Positions 1-12,814 of a stretch of 64,000 nt of DNA are shown here, in pieces (within the stretch, counting starts at the first letter, position 1; every line of letters begins with the position of its first letter). The translations under genes were made by a program, and so were the position numbers. The stretch is from Lysobacterales bacterium (lineage in GTDB: Bacteria; Pseudomonadota; Gammaproteobacteria; Xanthomonadales; Rhodanobacteraceae), in the NCBI GenBank assembly GCA_002632325.1, contig NSJK01000007.1, forward strand, positions 92,746-156,745, given 5' to 3'. The notes beneath the pieces are model-generated. The model made no database searches, was not told the origin of the DNA, and was given only the letters and a program-made list of their open reading frames with translations.

Positions 1-537
<537 letters not shown>

Positions 538-611
538 ATCAGGCGAGCTCGATCGCCGGCTCCTGCAACAAGCAACAACAAGATTTCATCCACCCCAACC
601 CAAGCTACTGA

Positions 612-914
<303 letters not shown>

Positions 915-971
915 TCATCGTTCGGCCGTGAACGGGCGACGCCGCGGCGTCGCCCCCGCAGGAGCTTTGCA

Positions 972-1442
972 ATGAATCCCAATCTCACCCTGGTGATCCA
1001 GGGCCTGGCGTTCTTCGCGGTGGTCTGGCTGGTGATGAAATTCGGTTGGCCGCACATCATCGCGGCAATCGAAGAGCGCCAGAACAAGATCGCCGAAGGT
1101 CTGTCTGCGGCCGAGAAGGCACGCAAGGACCTCGCCGATGCCGATGCGCGCGTCGCCGATGAAATCCGCAAGGCGCGCGTGGAAGCGGCCGCGATCATCG
1201 ACAAGGCCAACCAGCAGGCGACGCAGATCGTCGACAAGGCACGCCAGGATGCGGTGGTCGAAGCGACCAAGCAGAAGGCGATCGCCGCGGCCGACATCGA
1301 AGCGCAGGCCCACAAGGCCCGCGAGGAACTGCGCGGCAAGGTGGTCGCACTCGCGATGGCCGGTGCCGAGAAGATCCTCAAGCGCGAAATCGACGCCAAT
1401 GCGCACAAGGCATTGATCGACCAGCTCGTGACCGAGATCTGA
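972..1442 (+). CDS. atpF: ATP synthase F0 subunit b
   Basis: Peripheral-stalk subunit b, 156 residues, the usual bacterial length. One membrane helix near the N terminus (about residues 7-27, FFAVVWLVMKFGWPHI) is followed by a long charged, alanine-rich coiled coil that reaches up to the delta subunit. A caggagctttgca ribosome site precedes the ATG. The delta gene begins two bases after the stop, so the two are probably translationally coupled. Confidence 0.96.
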   Translation: MNPNLTLVIQGLAFFAVVWLVMKFGWPHIIAAIEERQNKIAEGLSAAEKARKDLADADARVADEIRKARVEAAAIIDKANQQATQIVDKARQDAVVEATKQKAIAAADIEAQAHKAREELRGKVVALAMAGAEKILKREIDANAHKALIDQLVTEI

Positions 1443-1443
1443 C

Positions 1444-1977
1444 ATGTCCAGCGCCCTCACCCTCGCCCGTCCGTACGCGCGCGCCGCGTTCGAGCTGGCA
1501 CGTTCGCGCAGCGCCCTCGGCGAATGGGCCGGCAAACTCGCCTTCGCGGCGCAGGTTGCCGCCGACCCGCGCGTGGCCGTGCTGTTCGGCGATCCGCGCG
1601 TTGCACAGGCCGATCTGGCCGCACTGGTGACGCCCGCCGACGAGCCCGCCGATTCACCGTTCTCGGTGTTCGTGCGCCTGCTCGCCGACAACCGTCGCCT
1701 GCCGGTGCTGCCCGAGATCGCCGCACTGTTCGAAGAGCTCAAGAACGAGGCCGAGCGCACGCTCAAGGTCAACGTGCGTGCGGCAACGCCGCTCGGCAGC
1801 GAGGAAGCGGCACGGCTCAAGGAGGCGCTCAAGCGCCGCTTTGGACGCGACATCCAGATCGAACAATCGATCGATCCGGAGATGCTCGGCGGCGCGGTGA
1901 TCGATGCCGGCGACGTCGTCATCGATGGCTCGGTGCGCGGTCGTCTGGCACGACTGGGACAGGCTTTGGCGCAGTAA
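1444..1977 (+). CDS. atpH: ATP synthase F1 subunit delta
   Basis: Delta subunit (OSCP homologue), 177 residues, linking the b-subunit stalk to the top of F1. The N-terminal helical domain ([16 protein letters not shown]) and the C-terminal signature around [25 protein letters not shown], the family's conserved GG-x-x-I-x-x-G-D stretch, are both present. Its start lies just behind the atpF stop. A 124-base gap follows before the accepted atpA start. Confidence 0.95.
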   Translation: MSSALTLARPYARAAFELARSRSALGEWAGKLAFAAQVAADPRVAVLFGDPRVAQADLAALVTPADEPADSPFSVFVRLLADNRRLPVLPEIAALFEELKNEAERTLKVNVRAATPLGSEEAARLKEALKRRFGRDIQIEQSIDPEMLGGAVIDAGDVVIDGSVRGRLARLGQALAQ

Positions 1978-2101
1978 TCAACGGACATCGTCATCGAACA
2001 ACCGGAACCGCGCGCTGCGCCCGTCACCGGACTGTCAGACGACGATTCCCGCAACCAGCAACCAGCACGTCGCAGGTGCGGCGCGCAGCGAGGAAAAACC
2101 C

Positions 2102-3649
2102 ATGGCAACCACGATCAATCCGTCCGAAATCAGCGAACTCATCAAGAGCCGCATCGAGAAGTTCAAGCTTTCCGCCGAAGCGCGCAACGAAGGCACGCTG
2201 ACCAGCGTGTCCGACGGCATCGTGCGCATCCACGGCCTCAACGACGCGATGTCCGGCGAAATGATCGAACTGCCGGGCAACACCTTCGCGCTCGCCCTCA
2301 ACCTCGAGCGTGACTCGGTCGGCGCGGTCGTGCTCGGTGACTACGAGCACCTGCGCGAAGGCGATACCGCCAAGACCACCGGCCGCATTCTCGAAGTGCC
2401 GGTCGGCCGCGAACTGCTCGGCCGCGTGGTCGATGCGCTCGGCGCCCCGATCGACGGCAAGGGCCCGCTCAACGCGACGCACAGCTCGCCGGTGGAAAAA
2501 GTCGCGCCGGGCGTGATCTGGCGCAAGTCGGTCGATCAGCCGGTGCAAACCGGCTACAAGTCGGTCGACTCGATGATCCCGATCGGCCGCGGCCAGCGCG
2601 AACTCATCATCGGCGACCGTCAGACCGGCAAGACCGCGCTCGCCGTCGACACGATCATCAACCAGAAGGGTTCGGGCATCAAATGCATCTACGTCGCAAT
2701 CGGCCAGAAGCAGAGCTCGATCGCCAACGTGGTACGCAAGCTCGAAGAGAATGACGCGCTCGCCCACACCATCATCGTCGCCGCCTCGGCTTCCGAATCG
2801 GCGGCCATGCAGTACATCGCCGCCTACTCGGGTTGTGCGATGGGCGAGTACTTCCGCGACAACGGCGAAGATGCGCTGATCATCTACGACGACCTCACCA
2901 AGCAGGCCTGGGCCTATCGCCAGATCTCGCTGCTGCTCAAGCGTCCGCCGGGCCGCGAGGCGTATCCGGGCGACGTGTTCTATCTGCACAGCCGCCTGCT
3001 CGAGCGCGCCGCGCGCGTCAACGAGGCCTATGTCGAGAAGCACACCAAGGGCGCGATCAAGGGCAAGACCGGCTCGCTCACCGCGCTGCCGATCATCGAG
3101 ACCCAGGCCGGTGACGTCTCGGCCTTCGTGCCGACCAACGTGATCTCGATCACCGACGGCCAGATCTTCCTCGAGACCGACCTGTTCAACGCCGGCATCC
3201 GCCCTGCGGTCAACGCTGGCATCTCGGTGTCGCGCGTGGGTGGCGCGGCGCAGACCAAGATCGTCAAGAAGCTCTCGGGCGGCGTGAAGCTCTCGCTCGC
3301 GCAGTTCCGTGAACTGGCCGCATTCGCGCAGTTCGCTTCCGATCTCGACGCGGCCACCCGCGCCCAGCTCGAACGCGGCCAGCGCGTCACCGAGCTGATG
3401 AAGCAGAAGCAGTACGCGCCGCTGTCGATCGCCGAACTGGCGCTGTCGGTGTACGCGGCCGAGAAGGGCTTCCTCGACGATCTGCCGCTCAACAAGGTAC
3501 TGCCGTTCGAAGCCGCGCTGCATGCGCACTTCCACAGCAACTACGGCGACCTGATGAAGAACATCGTCGCCACCGGCGACTGGAACAACGACATCGAGGC
3601 CAGCTTCAAGAAGGGCCTGGAAGAATTCAAGAAGACGGGATCCTGGTAA
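2102..3649 (+). CDS. atpA: ATP synthase F1 subunit alpha
   Basis: Non-catalytic nucleotide-binding alpha subunit, 515 residues, as usual for the family. The start chosen is the ATG of [18 protein letters not shown], which has a gaggaaaaacc ribosome site; the frame is open further upstream but that part has no family similarity. The Walker A loop GDRQTGKT lies at about 171-178. The crown and C-terminal helical domains are complete, ending EEFKKTGSW. It catalyses ATP synthesis together with beta. Confidence 0.97.
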   Translation: MATTINPSEISELIKSRIEKFKLSAEARNEGTLTSVSDGIVRIHGLNDAMSGEMIELPGNTFALALNLERDSVGAVVLGDYEHLREGDTAKTTGRILEVPVGRELLGRVVDALGAPIDGKGPLNATHSSPVEKVAPGVIWRKSVDQPVQTGYKSVDSMIPIGRGQRELIIGDRQTGKTALAVDTIINQKGSGIKCIYVAIGQKQSSIANVVRKLEENDALAHTIIVAASASESAAMQYIAAYSGCAMGEYFRDNGEDALIIYDDLTKQAWAYRQISLLLKRPPGREAYPGDVFYLHSRLLERAARVNEAYVEKHTKGAIKGKTGSLTALPIIETQAGDVSAFVPTNVISITDGQIFLETDLFNAGIRPAVNAGISVSRVGGAAQTKIVKKLSGGVKLSLAQFRELAAFAQFASDLDAATRAQLERGQRVTELMKQKQYAPLSIAELALSVYAAEKGFLDDLPLNKVLPFEAALHAHFHSNYGDLMKNIVATGDWNNDIEASFKKGLEEFKKTGSW

Positions 3650-3655
3650 GGCAAC

Positions 3656-3712
3656 GGGAATCGAGAGACGGAAATCGGGAGTCGCACGAGCGACAGCAAC
3701 GATTCCCGATTC
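3656..3712. repeat. GGGAATCG-type intergenic hairpin repeat between atpA and atpG
   Basis: The gap between atpA and atpG has an inverted repeat: gggaatcg at 3656-3663 pairs with cgattccc at 3700-3707. A further partial copy (aatcggga) lies between them. The same element type recurs between atpD and atpC. Elements of this kind are common between genes in Xanthomonadales. It could form an RNA hairpin inside the operon transcript; an effect on mRNA stability is inference. Confidence 0.6.
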
Positions 3713-3741
3713 GCCCTTCCCGCGACTGAAGCGAGCACACA

Positions 3742-4605
3742 ATGGCCGGCGCAAGAGAAATCCGCACCAAGATCAAGAGCGTCAACAACACGCGCAAAGT
3801 CACGCGCGCGCTGGAAATGGTCTCGGCATCGAAAATCCGCAAGGCGCAGGACCTCATGCGCGCCTCGCGTCCGTACTCGCGCGCGATGCGCCAGGTGATC
3901 GGCCACCTCGCCCATGCCAATGTCGAGTACAAGCATCCGTTCCTGGTCGAGCGCGAAACGATCAAGCGCGTCGGCTACGTCATCATTTCAACCGATCGCG
4001 GCCTGTGTGGTGGCCTCAACACCAACCTGTTCCGCAAGGCGATCAGTGACATCCGCACCTGGCAGGACAAGGGCGTGGAAGTCGATCTCGTCTGCATCGG
4101 CCAGAAGGCGGTGCAGTTGTTCCGCCGCCTCAAGGTCAACATGGTCGGCAGCGTGACGCATCTGGGCGAGCGCCCGCAGATCGCCCAGTTGATCGGCGTG
4201 ATCAAGGTCATGCTCGATGCCTACAGCGGCGGCCAGATCGACCGTCTGCAACTGGTCTACAACGACTTCGTCAACACCATGACGCAGCGCTCGACCATCG
4301 ATCAGTTGCTGCCGCTGCCGCCGTCCTCGGATCTGGCCGGCACCCACGCCTGGGATTACCTGTACGAACCCGATCCCGAGACCGTGCTCGAACACGTGCT
4401 CACGCGCTACATCGAGTCGCTGGTGTATCAGGCCGTGCTGGAAAACCTTGCCAGCGAGCATGCCGCGCGCATGGTCGCGATGAAGGCCGCCTCGGACAAC
4501 GCGACCAAGGCGATCGGTTCGCTGACCCTGGTCTACAACAAGGCGCGTCAGGCGGCGATCACCCAGGAAATCTCGGAAATCGTCGGCGGCGCAGCGGCGG
4601 TGTGA
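3742..4605 (+). CDS. atpG: ATP synthase F1 subunit gamma
   Basis: Gamma subunit, the rotating central shaft of F1, 287 residues. The N-terminal helix [29 protein letters not shown] and the C-terminal helix ending [20 protein letters not shown] are the two long coiled-coil segments of this family. DRGLCGGLN in the globular part is also conserved. It is followed by a 184-base gap containing a tandem repeat before atpD, unusually long for this operon. Confidence 0.96.
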   Translation: MAGAREIRTKIKSVNNTRKVTRALEMVSASKIRKAQDLMRASRPYSRAMRQVIGHLAHANVEYKHPFLVERETIKRVGYVIISTDRGLCGGLNTNLFRKAISDIRTWQDKGVEVDLVCIGQKAVQLFRRLKVNMVGSVTHLGERPQIAQLIGVIKVMLDAYSGGQIDRLQLVYNDFVNTMTQRSTIDQLLPLPPSSDLAGTHAWDYLYEPDPETVLEHVLTRYIESLVYQAVLENLASEHAARMVAMKAASDNATKAIGSLTLVYNKARQAAITQEISEIVGGAAAV

Positions 4606-4606
4606 A

Positions 4607-4723
4607 TGCGATCGTCCGTGATCGCGAAGATCATAAAGCGGCCATCCGTGGCCGCACTTGGAATAACCAGTGCGATCGTCCTTGATCGCGAAGATCAAAA
4701 AACGGCCATCCGTGGCCGCACTT
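4607..4723. repeat. Tandem pair of 53-base hairpin repeats between atpG and atpD
   Basis: Two direct copies, 4607-4659 and 4671-4723 (64-base pitch), differ at only three positions. Each copy contains two inverted repeats: gcgatc-N6-gatcgc and a palindrome gcggccatccgtggccgc (4638-4655 in copy 1; slightly shortened in copy 2). This is REP-like in organisation. It lies in the atpG-atpD gap and would give four stem-loops in the operon mRNA. I see no open frame in the gap. Confidence 0.8.
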
Positions 4724-4732
4724 TCAAATTAA

Positions 4733-6220
<1,488 letters not shown>

Positions 6221-6248
6221 TTCGAGCCGGGAACAGAGAGCCTGGAAT

Positions 6249-6335
6249 CGGGAATCGACGAGAGCAAAGCCTCGCGAAACCCGATTCCCGCCTCGCAAAT
6301 CCCGATATTCGACTTCCGATCCCCGATTCCCGATC
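6249..6335. repeat. GGGAATCG-type intergenic repeat cluster between atpD and atpC
   Basis: The 125-base gap holds cgggaatcg (6249-6257) facing cgattcccg (6282-6290), plus extra gattcccgat-like units near 6323-6335. It is the same family as the element between atpA and atpG. The gap has no open frame of interest. Several alternative stem-loops could form in the operon transcript. Confidence 0.6.
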
Positions 6336-6345
6336 AGAGACAGCC

Positions 6346-6768
6346 ATGAGCACCATCCGTTGCGACATCGTCAGTGCCGAGCAGGAAATCTTCTACGGCA
6401 GCGCGCAAATGGTCATCGCCAGCGGTGAAGCCGGCGAGCTCGGCATCGCGCCGCGCCACGCGCCGCTGATCACGCGCCTCAAGCCCGGTCAGGTGCGCCT
6501 GCTGCTCGAGAATGGCGAGGAACAGTTCTTCTACGTGTCCGGCGGCATCCTCGAAGTGCAGCCGAGCGTGGTGACGATCCTTGCCGACACCGCGATCCGC
6601 GCCAAGGATCTCGACGAGTCGGCCGCGCTCAAGGCCAAGGACGAAGCCGAGCGTGCACTCGCCAATCGCGCCGATGCGATGGAAATCGCCCAGGCGCAGG
6701 CCCAGCTCGCGCAAGCCGTCGCACAGTTGCAGGCACTGGAAAAACTGCGCCGCTCGCTCAAGCATTGA
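6346..6768 (+). CDS. atpC: ATP synthase F1 subunit epsilon
   Basis: Epsilon subunit, 140 residues, which couples gamma to the c ring and can inhibit ATP hydrolysis. The N-terminal beta sandwich carries the signature [23 protein letters not shown] and [22 protein letters not shown]-terminal helical hairpin rich in Ala, Glu and Arg follows. Start chosen at [18 protein letters not shown]; the frame is open upstream but that stretch is the repeat region. Last gene of the ATP synthase operon, followed by a hairpin terminator. Confidence 0.95.
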   Translation: MSTIRCDIVSAEQEIFYGSAQMVIASGEAGELGIAPRHAPLITRLKPGQVRLLLENGEEQFFYVSGGILEVQPSVVTILADTAIRAKDLDESAALKAKDEAERALANRADAMEIAQAQAQLAQAVAQLQALEKLRRSLKH

Positions 6769-6790
6769 GCGCGGTCATCGTTTCAGCATC

Positions 6791-6817
6791 AACGCCGGCG
6801 CAAGCCGGCGTTTTCGT
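6791..6817 (+). terminator. Intrinsic terminator of the atp operon
   Basis: Stem aacgccggc (6791-6799), loop gcaa, stem gccggcgtt (6804-6812), followed by a T-rich stretch ttcgttt. It lies 23 bases after the atpC stop and fits a Rho-independent terminator. Confidence 0.8.
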
Positions 6818-6866
6818 TTGCGGCATCCTCTACTCCGCGCGCGGCGCACCGTGGTCTACTGTGGCG

Positions 6867-8186
6867 ATGAACCTGCCTGCCCCGACGCAACGCTGGCCCG
6901 CCTTGTTGCTGATCCTGCTGGCGCTGCAGGCCCCCCTGATCCTCAATCCCGGCTGGTTCAGTCACGACGAACTGCAATGGGCCGCGCGTGCCGCAGTGAC
7001 GCATTTCGGCGATCTGCCCTGGCTCGGTTGGACCGACGTTCACGCGTTCCAGTTCCGCCCGCTCACCTTCAACCTCTGGCTGGCGATCTCGTGGTTGTGC
7101 TTCGACCGGCCCTGGCAGATGCACGCGCTGTTCGTCCTGCTCGGAAGCCTCAACGCCCTGCTGCTCGCGAGTGTCTTGCGCGCCGCTCAGATTCCTGCGC
7201 ACACCGCCAGCGCAGGCGCGATCGTGTTCTGCCTGTCGCCCAGCGTCGTCTACGTGCATGCCTGGGTTGGAACGCTCGCCGACTTGCTCGTGATGCTTGC
7301 GGGTCTCGCCGCGCTGCGACTGCTGCAAGCCAGTGCAAAGGCATCGCGTGGACGCCTGCTTGCCATCGCGATCGCCCTGCCCGCGCTGATCGTCGCCGCG
7401 CTGCTGTGCAAGGAATCGGCCGTGGTCCTGCCCGTGCTTCTGCTTGCCGCGCTGTATCGTCATCCACATCCGCGGCGTGCGTGGGCTCTGATCGGCCTCG
7501 CTGCGCTGCCGGTGCTGGTCTATCTCACGCTGCGCCTCGGCATCCTGCTGGATCCCGCGCGCGCGCACTCGGGCTATGCCTGGAGCTTGCGCAACCCGCC
7601 CGCGCGCCTGACCGAGTACCTGTTGTATCCGTTTCTGCCGATCCTTGAACCCAGTGCAACGCTCGGCAAGCCACTGCCATGGCTGCTGCTCGCAGCGACC
7701 TGCCTTGCCCTCGTGCTTGGCGCACTTGCACAACGCGGCTGGCGCTGGCCGTTCATCTGGCTCGGTGCGATCGCGGTCTTGTTCGCGCCCGTGCTGATTC
7801 TTGCCACCAGCTATGCCCAGTACGCCTATCTCGCCAGTGCCGCGGCAGTCGGCATCGCCGCGGCCGCCTGGCCCGGGCTGTCGCGCAAGACGCGCATCGT
7901 GCTCGGTGGCGTCATCGCAATCGTCATCGCGCACGGGGTTCTGGTGATGGCGGCGATGGTTCGCGTGGGCATGATCGAGCGCAATTTCAGCGCCGACCTG
8001 CACGCCCTGCTCGCAAGCGACCCACCATTACTCGTCATCGCCGCCGCGAACGACGCCAAACCCTGGATCCTGCAGCGCCTGTTGCACGATGTTCCGCAGT
8101 ACCGCCCCGCGCGTCTTGTCCAATCTGGCGAGAGACCCGACTTCTTCATGCAAGCCGACGGGCATCTGGTGCCGGCAATGCCTTGA
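6867..8186 (+). CDS. Multi-pass membrane protein, glycosyltransferase-like
   Basis: Integral membrane protein of 439 residues with about ten hydrophobic segments, starting at MNLPAPTQRWPALLLILLALQ. The first periplasmic loop has the pattern WFSHDELQWAARA. An acidic residue after the first helix and an arrangement of short loops resemble GT-C fold polyprenyl-phosphate sugar transferases (PMT/ArnT-like), but I cannot name a family with certainty. The C-terminal portion after the last helix (about 380-439) is short and soluble. The frame opens earlier, within the atp terminator, so this ATG is preferred. It stands alone between the atp operon and a convergent sulfotransferase gene. Confidence 0.65.
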   Translation: MNLPAPTQRWPALLLILLALQAPLILNPGWFSHDELQWAARAAVTHFGDLPWLGWTDVHAFQFRPLTFNLWLAISWLCFDRPWQMHALFVLLGSLNALLLASVLRAAQIPAHTASAGAIVFCLSPSVVYVHAWVGTLADLLVMLAGLAALRLLQASAKASRGRLLAIAIALPALIVAALLCKESAVVLPVLLLAALYRHPHPRRAWALIGLAALPVLVYLTLRLGILLDPARAHSGYAWSLRNPPARLTEYLLYPFLPILEPSATLGKPLPWLLLAATCLALVLGALAQRGWRWPFIWLGAIAVLFAPVLILATSYAQYAYLASAAAVGIAAAAWPGLSRKTRIVLGGVIAIVIAHGVLVMAAMVRVGMIERNFSADLHALLASDPPLLVIAAANDAKPWILQRLLHDVPQYRPARLVQSGERPDFFMQADGHLVPAMP

Positions 8187-8263
8187 CGTGCACGACTGGA
8201 TCCCTGCGCATCGACCACGCCAAGGCGTCGACCAACCATCGTTTGCGCGCGCCTCGGGACAGT

Positions 8264-9850
8264 TCAACCTCTCGCCGGCCGCGCGAGCGCGCTCCGCAGT
8301 GGATCAAGCAGCGCGCCGTAGCGATTCGTGCGTGCCGTGTCTCGACGCAGCGGTTCGCGCACCTGCGCCGCGCTCGCGGTGCGTACGCTGCGTTCGGCCT
8401 CATGCGGCGCGAGGCAGGCCGCATCGAACGGAAGGCCGCAGAACTCGAGCAGTTCGCGCGTGCGCTGCGCGGGATCGGCGAGCAGATCCTCGTAGACCTG
8501 TTGGTGGATGCGTCCGTGCAGACCTTGCTGCCAATGCCGCATGGTCGCATCGCAACGCCGCCAATACGCGGCAAGATCATCGAAATCGTAGCTGTAGTTG
8601 TGTGCGGCCCAGAAGATCTGGCGAAAGCACGACCAGCAGGTTTCGACAGGGTCGCGGCGGCAATGCACGATGCGCGCACCGGGCAGCATGCGCGCAATCG
8701 CCGCGCTGTAGACCCAGTTGCCGGGCATCTTGTCGGTGAAGCGCGGGCGCTGCGCGCGCCAGCGTGCGGTGCGCTGCAAATACTCCGCGCCGAGCCGGCG
8801 CCAGTCCGCTTCGTTCGCCCGCGCAACCCATTGCGGGAAGGGCATGCCGCGGCGCTGCGACTCGACGCCGAGCACCGCGCCCAGATCGCCCAGTTCGCTC
8901 GCGCCTTCGACTTGCGGATGCGCGGCAAGGATCTGCTCGGTGAGCGTGGATGCCGAACGCGGCATGCCGACGATGAAGATCACCTCGCGTCCGAAGTCAT
9001 CGTCACTCGCAACAGGAACGGCATCGAACGCCGCGATGACTCTCACGATCCAGTCATCGAACGCGGCGGCCTGCCACGGAAATAGTGGCCGAGCCAGCGC
9101 GTTGGCGGCGCAACAGGCGTTGAACGCCTCGGCATCACGACCGACGTCATCCAGCGCCTTGGCCAGCGCAAAACGCGCACCCAGTTGCTCCTCGATGCGC
9201 AGATCGCGGCGCTCGACCAGGGTTTGCAATGCAAGCAGATCGTCGTCCGCGAGACGCACCGCCTTGAGATTGGCCAGACCCCACCACGCCAGCCCCGAGC
9301 GCGGCTCGCGTTGCAGCAGCTTTCGATATTCATCCGCCGACGCCGCAGTCTTGCCGTGCATCATCAACGCTTCGGCGAGTGCGAAGCGCGCCGAGTCGAG
9401 CGCGGGATCGAGTTCGAGCGCGTGCCGCAGCGGCACCAGCGCGGCCTCGACCTCGCCGCGCAGGACATGGCATTTGCCGAGGTTGAACCACGCGGCGGCG
9501 AAATCCGGCGCGAGCGAACAGGCACGTTGCAATTCCGCAAGTGCGGCCGAGTGTTCTCCGCATTCACCCAGCAGACTGCCCAGCGCGTTGGCGATCAAGG
9601 CATCGCGTGGCGCAAGCGCAGCGGCCTCACGCAAGCGCGCCAATGCCTGCTGGTACTGCCCCAGCCCTTGCATGGCCAGTGCATGGCCGAAGTGCAGGCC
9701 CGCGTCACGCGGCGCATGTTGCAGTGCCGCGGCAAAACAAGCCTGCGCCTGGACGAAATCGCCGGCATCAAGGCAGGCATGGCCACGCGCGATCGTCTGC
9801 GCGAGGGGATCGAACGGTCGCTTGGAACCGATGGGCGGTTGCTGATTCAT
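8264..9850 (-). CDS. TPR-repeat sulfotransferase
   Basis: Fusion of N-terminal tetratricopeptide repeats (about residues 15-250, e.g. AALQHAPRDAGLHFGHALAMQGLGQY) to a C-terminal sulfotransferase domain (about 280-528). The PAPS 5'-phosphosulfate loop is IFIVGMPRSASTLTEQIL (about 286-302), and the 3'-phosphate motif is GARIVHCRRDPVETCWS near 395. It probably transfers sulfate from PAPS to a protein or glycan; the TPRs would bind a partner. Start chosen at MNQQPPIGSKRPFD; 42 in-frame codons upstream look non-coding. No signal peptide, so cytoplasmic. It is divergent from glmU across 113 bases. Confidence 0.85.
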   Translation of the reverse strand: MNQQPPIGSKRPFDPLAQTIARGHACLDAGDFVQAQACFAAALQHAPRDAGLHFGHALAMQGLGQYQQALARLREAAALAPRDALIANALGSLLGECGEHSAALAELQRACSLAPDFAAAWFNLGKCHVLRGEVEAALVPLRHALELDPALDSARFALAEALMMHGKTAASADEYRKLLQREPRSGLAWWGLANLKAVRLADDDLLALQTLVERRDLRIEEQLGARFALAKALDDVGRDAEAFNACCAANALARPLFPWQAAAFDDWIVRVIAAFDAVPVASDDDFGREVIFIVGMPRSASTLTEQILAAHPQVEGASELGDLGAVLGVESQRRGMPFPQWVARANEADWRRLGAEYLQRTARWRAQRPRFTDKMPGNWVYSAAIARMLPGARIVHCRRDPVETCWSCFRQIFWAAHNYSYDFDDLAAYWRRCDATMRHWQQGLHGRIHQQVYEDLLADPAQRTRELLEFCGLPFDAACLAPHEAERSVRTASAAQVREPLRRDTARTNRYGALLDPLRSALARPARG

Positions 9851-9963
9851 GCAGGGCGAGGTTTCGGTGGCGACGTGCCTGAGCGTGAACGCGCAACAGT
9901 ACGCCAAAGCGGGCTGCTGCGCGTCTAGAATGTGGCGACCACCACGTGCCCCTGGAGACTCCC

Positions 9964-11334
9964 GTGGCCACTGCACCGTTGCACATCGTCATTCTCGCCG
10001 CGGGCGAGGGCAAGCGCATGAAGTCGGGGCGCGCCAAGGTCCTGATGCCACTCGCGGGCCGCCCGATGCTCGCCCATGTGCTCGATACCGCACGCGCGCT
10101 GCAGCCGGCGCGCATTCACATGGTCTACGGCCACCTCGGCGCGCAGGTGCAGAAGGCCGCCACCGATCTGGGCGACATCACCTGGACCCTGCAGGCCGAA
10201 CAGCGCGGCACCGGCCATGCGGTGCAACTCGCGCTCGAACAGATTCCCGACGAGGCACGCGTGCTGGTGCTGTATGGCGACGTGCCGCTGGTGCAGGCGC
10301 AGACCCTGCGTCGCCTGCTCGACAAGGAAGAACCGCTGGCGGCCATCGTTGCACATCTGGACAGTCCCTACGGCTATGGTCGCGTCGTGCGCGACGGCAT
10401 CGGCCGCATCCGCGCGATCGTCGAGGAAAAGGACACCTCGGTTGACCAACGCGCGATCACCTGCATCAACAGCGGCATCCTCGTCGCCGATGCGCGCCGT
10501 CTGCGCACCTGGATCGCCAATCTGCGCGCCAACAACAGTCAGGGCGAGCTGTACCTGACCGACGTGTTTGCGCAGGCCGACGAAGAAGGCACGCCCGCAT
10601 CGGCCGAGGTCTGCGCCAATCCGCAGGAAGTGTTCGGTGCCAACGATCCCTGGCAGCTGGCGGGTCTCGAGCGCATGCACCAGCGCAGCCGCGCAACCCA
10701 GCTCGCTGCGGCCGGCGTGCGCTTCGCCGATCCGATGCGTTTCGACCTGCGCGGCGACGTGCGCGTGGGCCGCGATGTCGAGATCGACATCGACGTGATC
10801 CTCGAAGGTCTGGTCGAGATCGGCGATGACGTGCACATCGGCCCGTACTGCCGCATCCGCAACTCCACGCTCGCCGCCGGCACGGTGGTGCATTCACACT
10901 GCAATCTCGATGGCGTCGTCACCCACGGCGCCTGCTCGATCGGCCCGTTCGCGCGGCTGCGTTCGGGCACCGCGATCGCCGAAGGCGCGCACATCGGGAA
11001 CTTCGTCGAGACCAAGCAGACGCGCATCGGAGCGCGCAGCAAGATCGGCCACCTGAGCTACCTCGGCGATACCCATGTCGGCGAGGACGTCAATGTCGGC
11101 GCCGGCACCATCACCTGCAACTACGATGGCGTGCGCAAGCACGTCACCCAGATCGACGACGGCGCCTTCATCGGCTCCAACGCCTCGCTGGTCGCTCCGG
11201 TGCGCATCGGCAAGCAGGCCACGGTCGGTGCGGGCTCGGTGATCACGCGCGAAGCACCCGACGGCGAGCTCAGCCTGGCGCGCGCGAAACAGACCCTCGT
11301 CGATGGCTGGAAGCGCCCGGAAAAGGGAGACTGA
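9964..11334 (+). CDS. glmU: Bifunctional GlcNAc-1-P uridyltransferase / glucosamine-1-P acetyltransferase
   Basis: Makes UDP-GlcNAc from glucosamine-1-phosphate in two steps, for peptidoglycan and LPS. The N-terminal nucleotidyltransferase domain (about 1-230) has the loop [12 protein letters not shown] and QRGTGHAVQ. The C-terminal left-handed beta helix (about 250-456) has hexapeptide repeats such as [13 protein letters not shown]. 456 residues, as in E. coli. Start is a GTG with GGAG seven bases upstream; an in-frame GTG 18 bases earlier overlaps that ribosome site. It lies 3.2 kb after atpC and 5.7 kb before glmS, whereas in E. coli the three are contiguous. Confidence 0.96.
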   Translation: MATAPLHIVILAAGEGKRMKSGRAKVLMPLAGRPMLAHVLDTARALQPARIHMVYGHLGAQVQKAATDLGDITWTLQAEQRGTGHAVQLALEQIPDEARVLVLYGDVPLVQAQTLRRLLDKEEPLAAIVAHLDSPYGYGRVVRDGIGRIRAIVEEKDTSVDQRAITCINSGILVADARRLRTWIANLRANNSQGELYLTDVFAQADEEGTPASAEVCANPQEVFGANDPWQLAGLERMHQRSRATQLAAAGVRFADPMRFDLRGDVRVGRDVEIDIDVILEGLVEIGDDVHIGPYCRIRNSTLAAGTVVHSHCNLDGVVTHGACSIGPFARLRSGTAIAEGAHIGNFVETKQTRIGARSKIGHLSYLGDTHVGEDVNVGAGTITCNYDGVRKHVTQIDDGAFIGSNASLVAPVRIGKQATVGAGSVITREAPDGELSLARAKQTLVDGWKRPEKGD

Positions 11335-11385
11335 TCACTTGCCACACCTGCGCACCTTCGCGCCCGCCCTGGCTGCGGGCAAGCG

Positions 11386-12678
<1,293 letters not shown>

Positions 12679-12814
12679 TCGCACTCGTGGCACGGACAAC
12701 CTTGCCTGTACTCTCCCCGCCGGTATTGCCCCAATTTGCGCATTCCCCCGTGCATGGCATGCTCTCATCGAGCGGGCGATGAAGGCGCGCGTGTACCACC
12801 CAAGGAGGAAATCC

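Noticed and set aside
2024..3754. 576-codon open frame on the minus strand
   Set aside because: Antisense to atpA; composition artefact.
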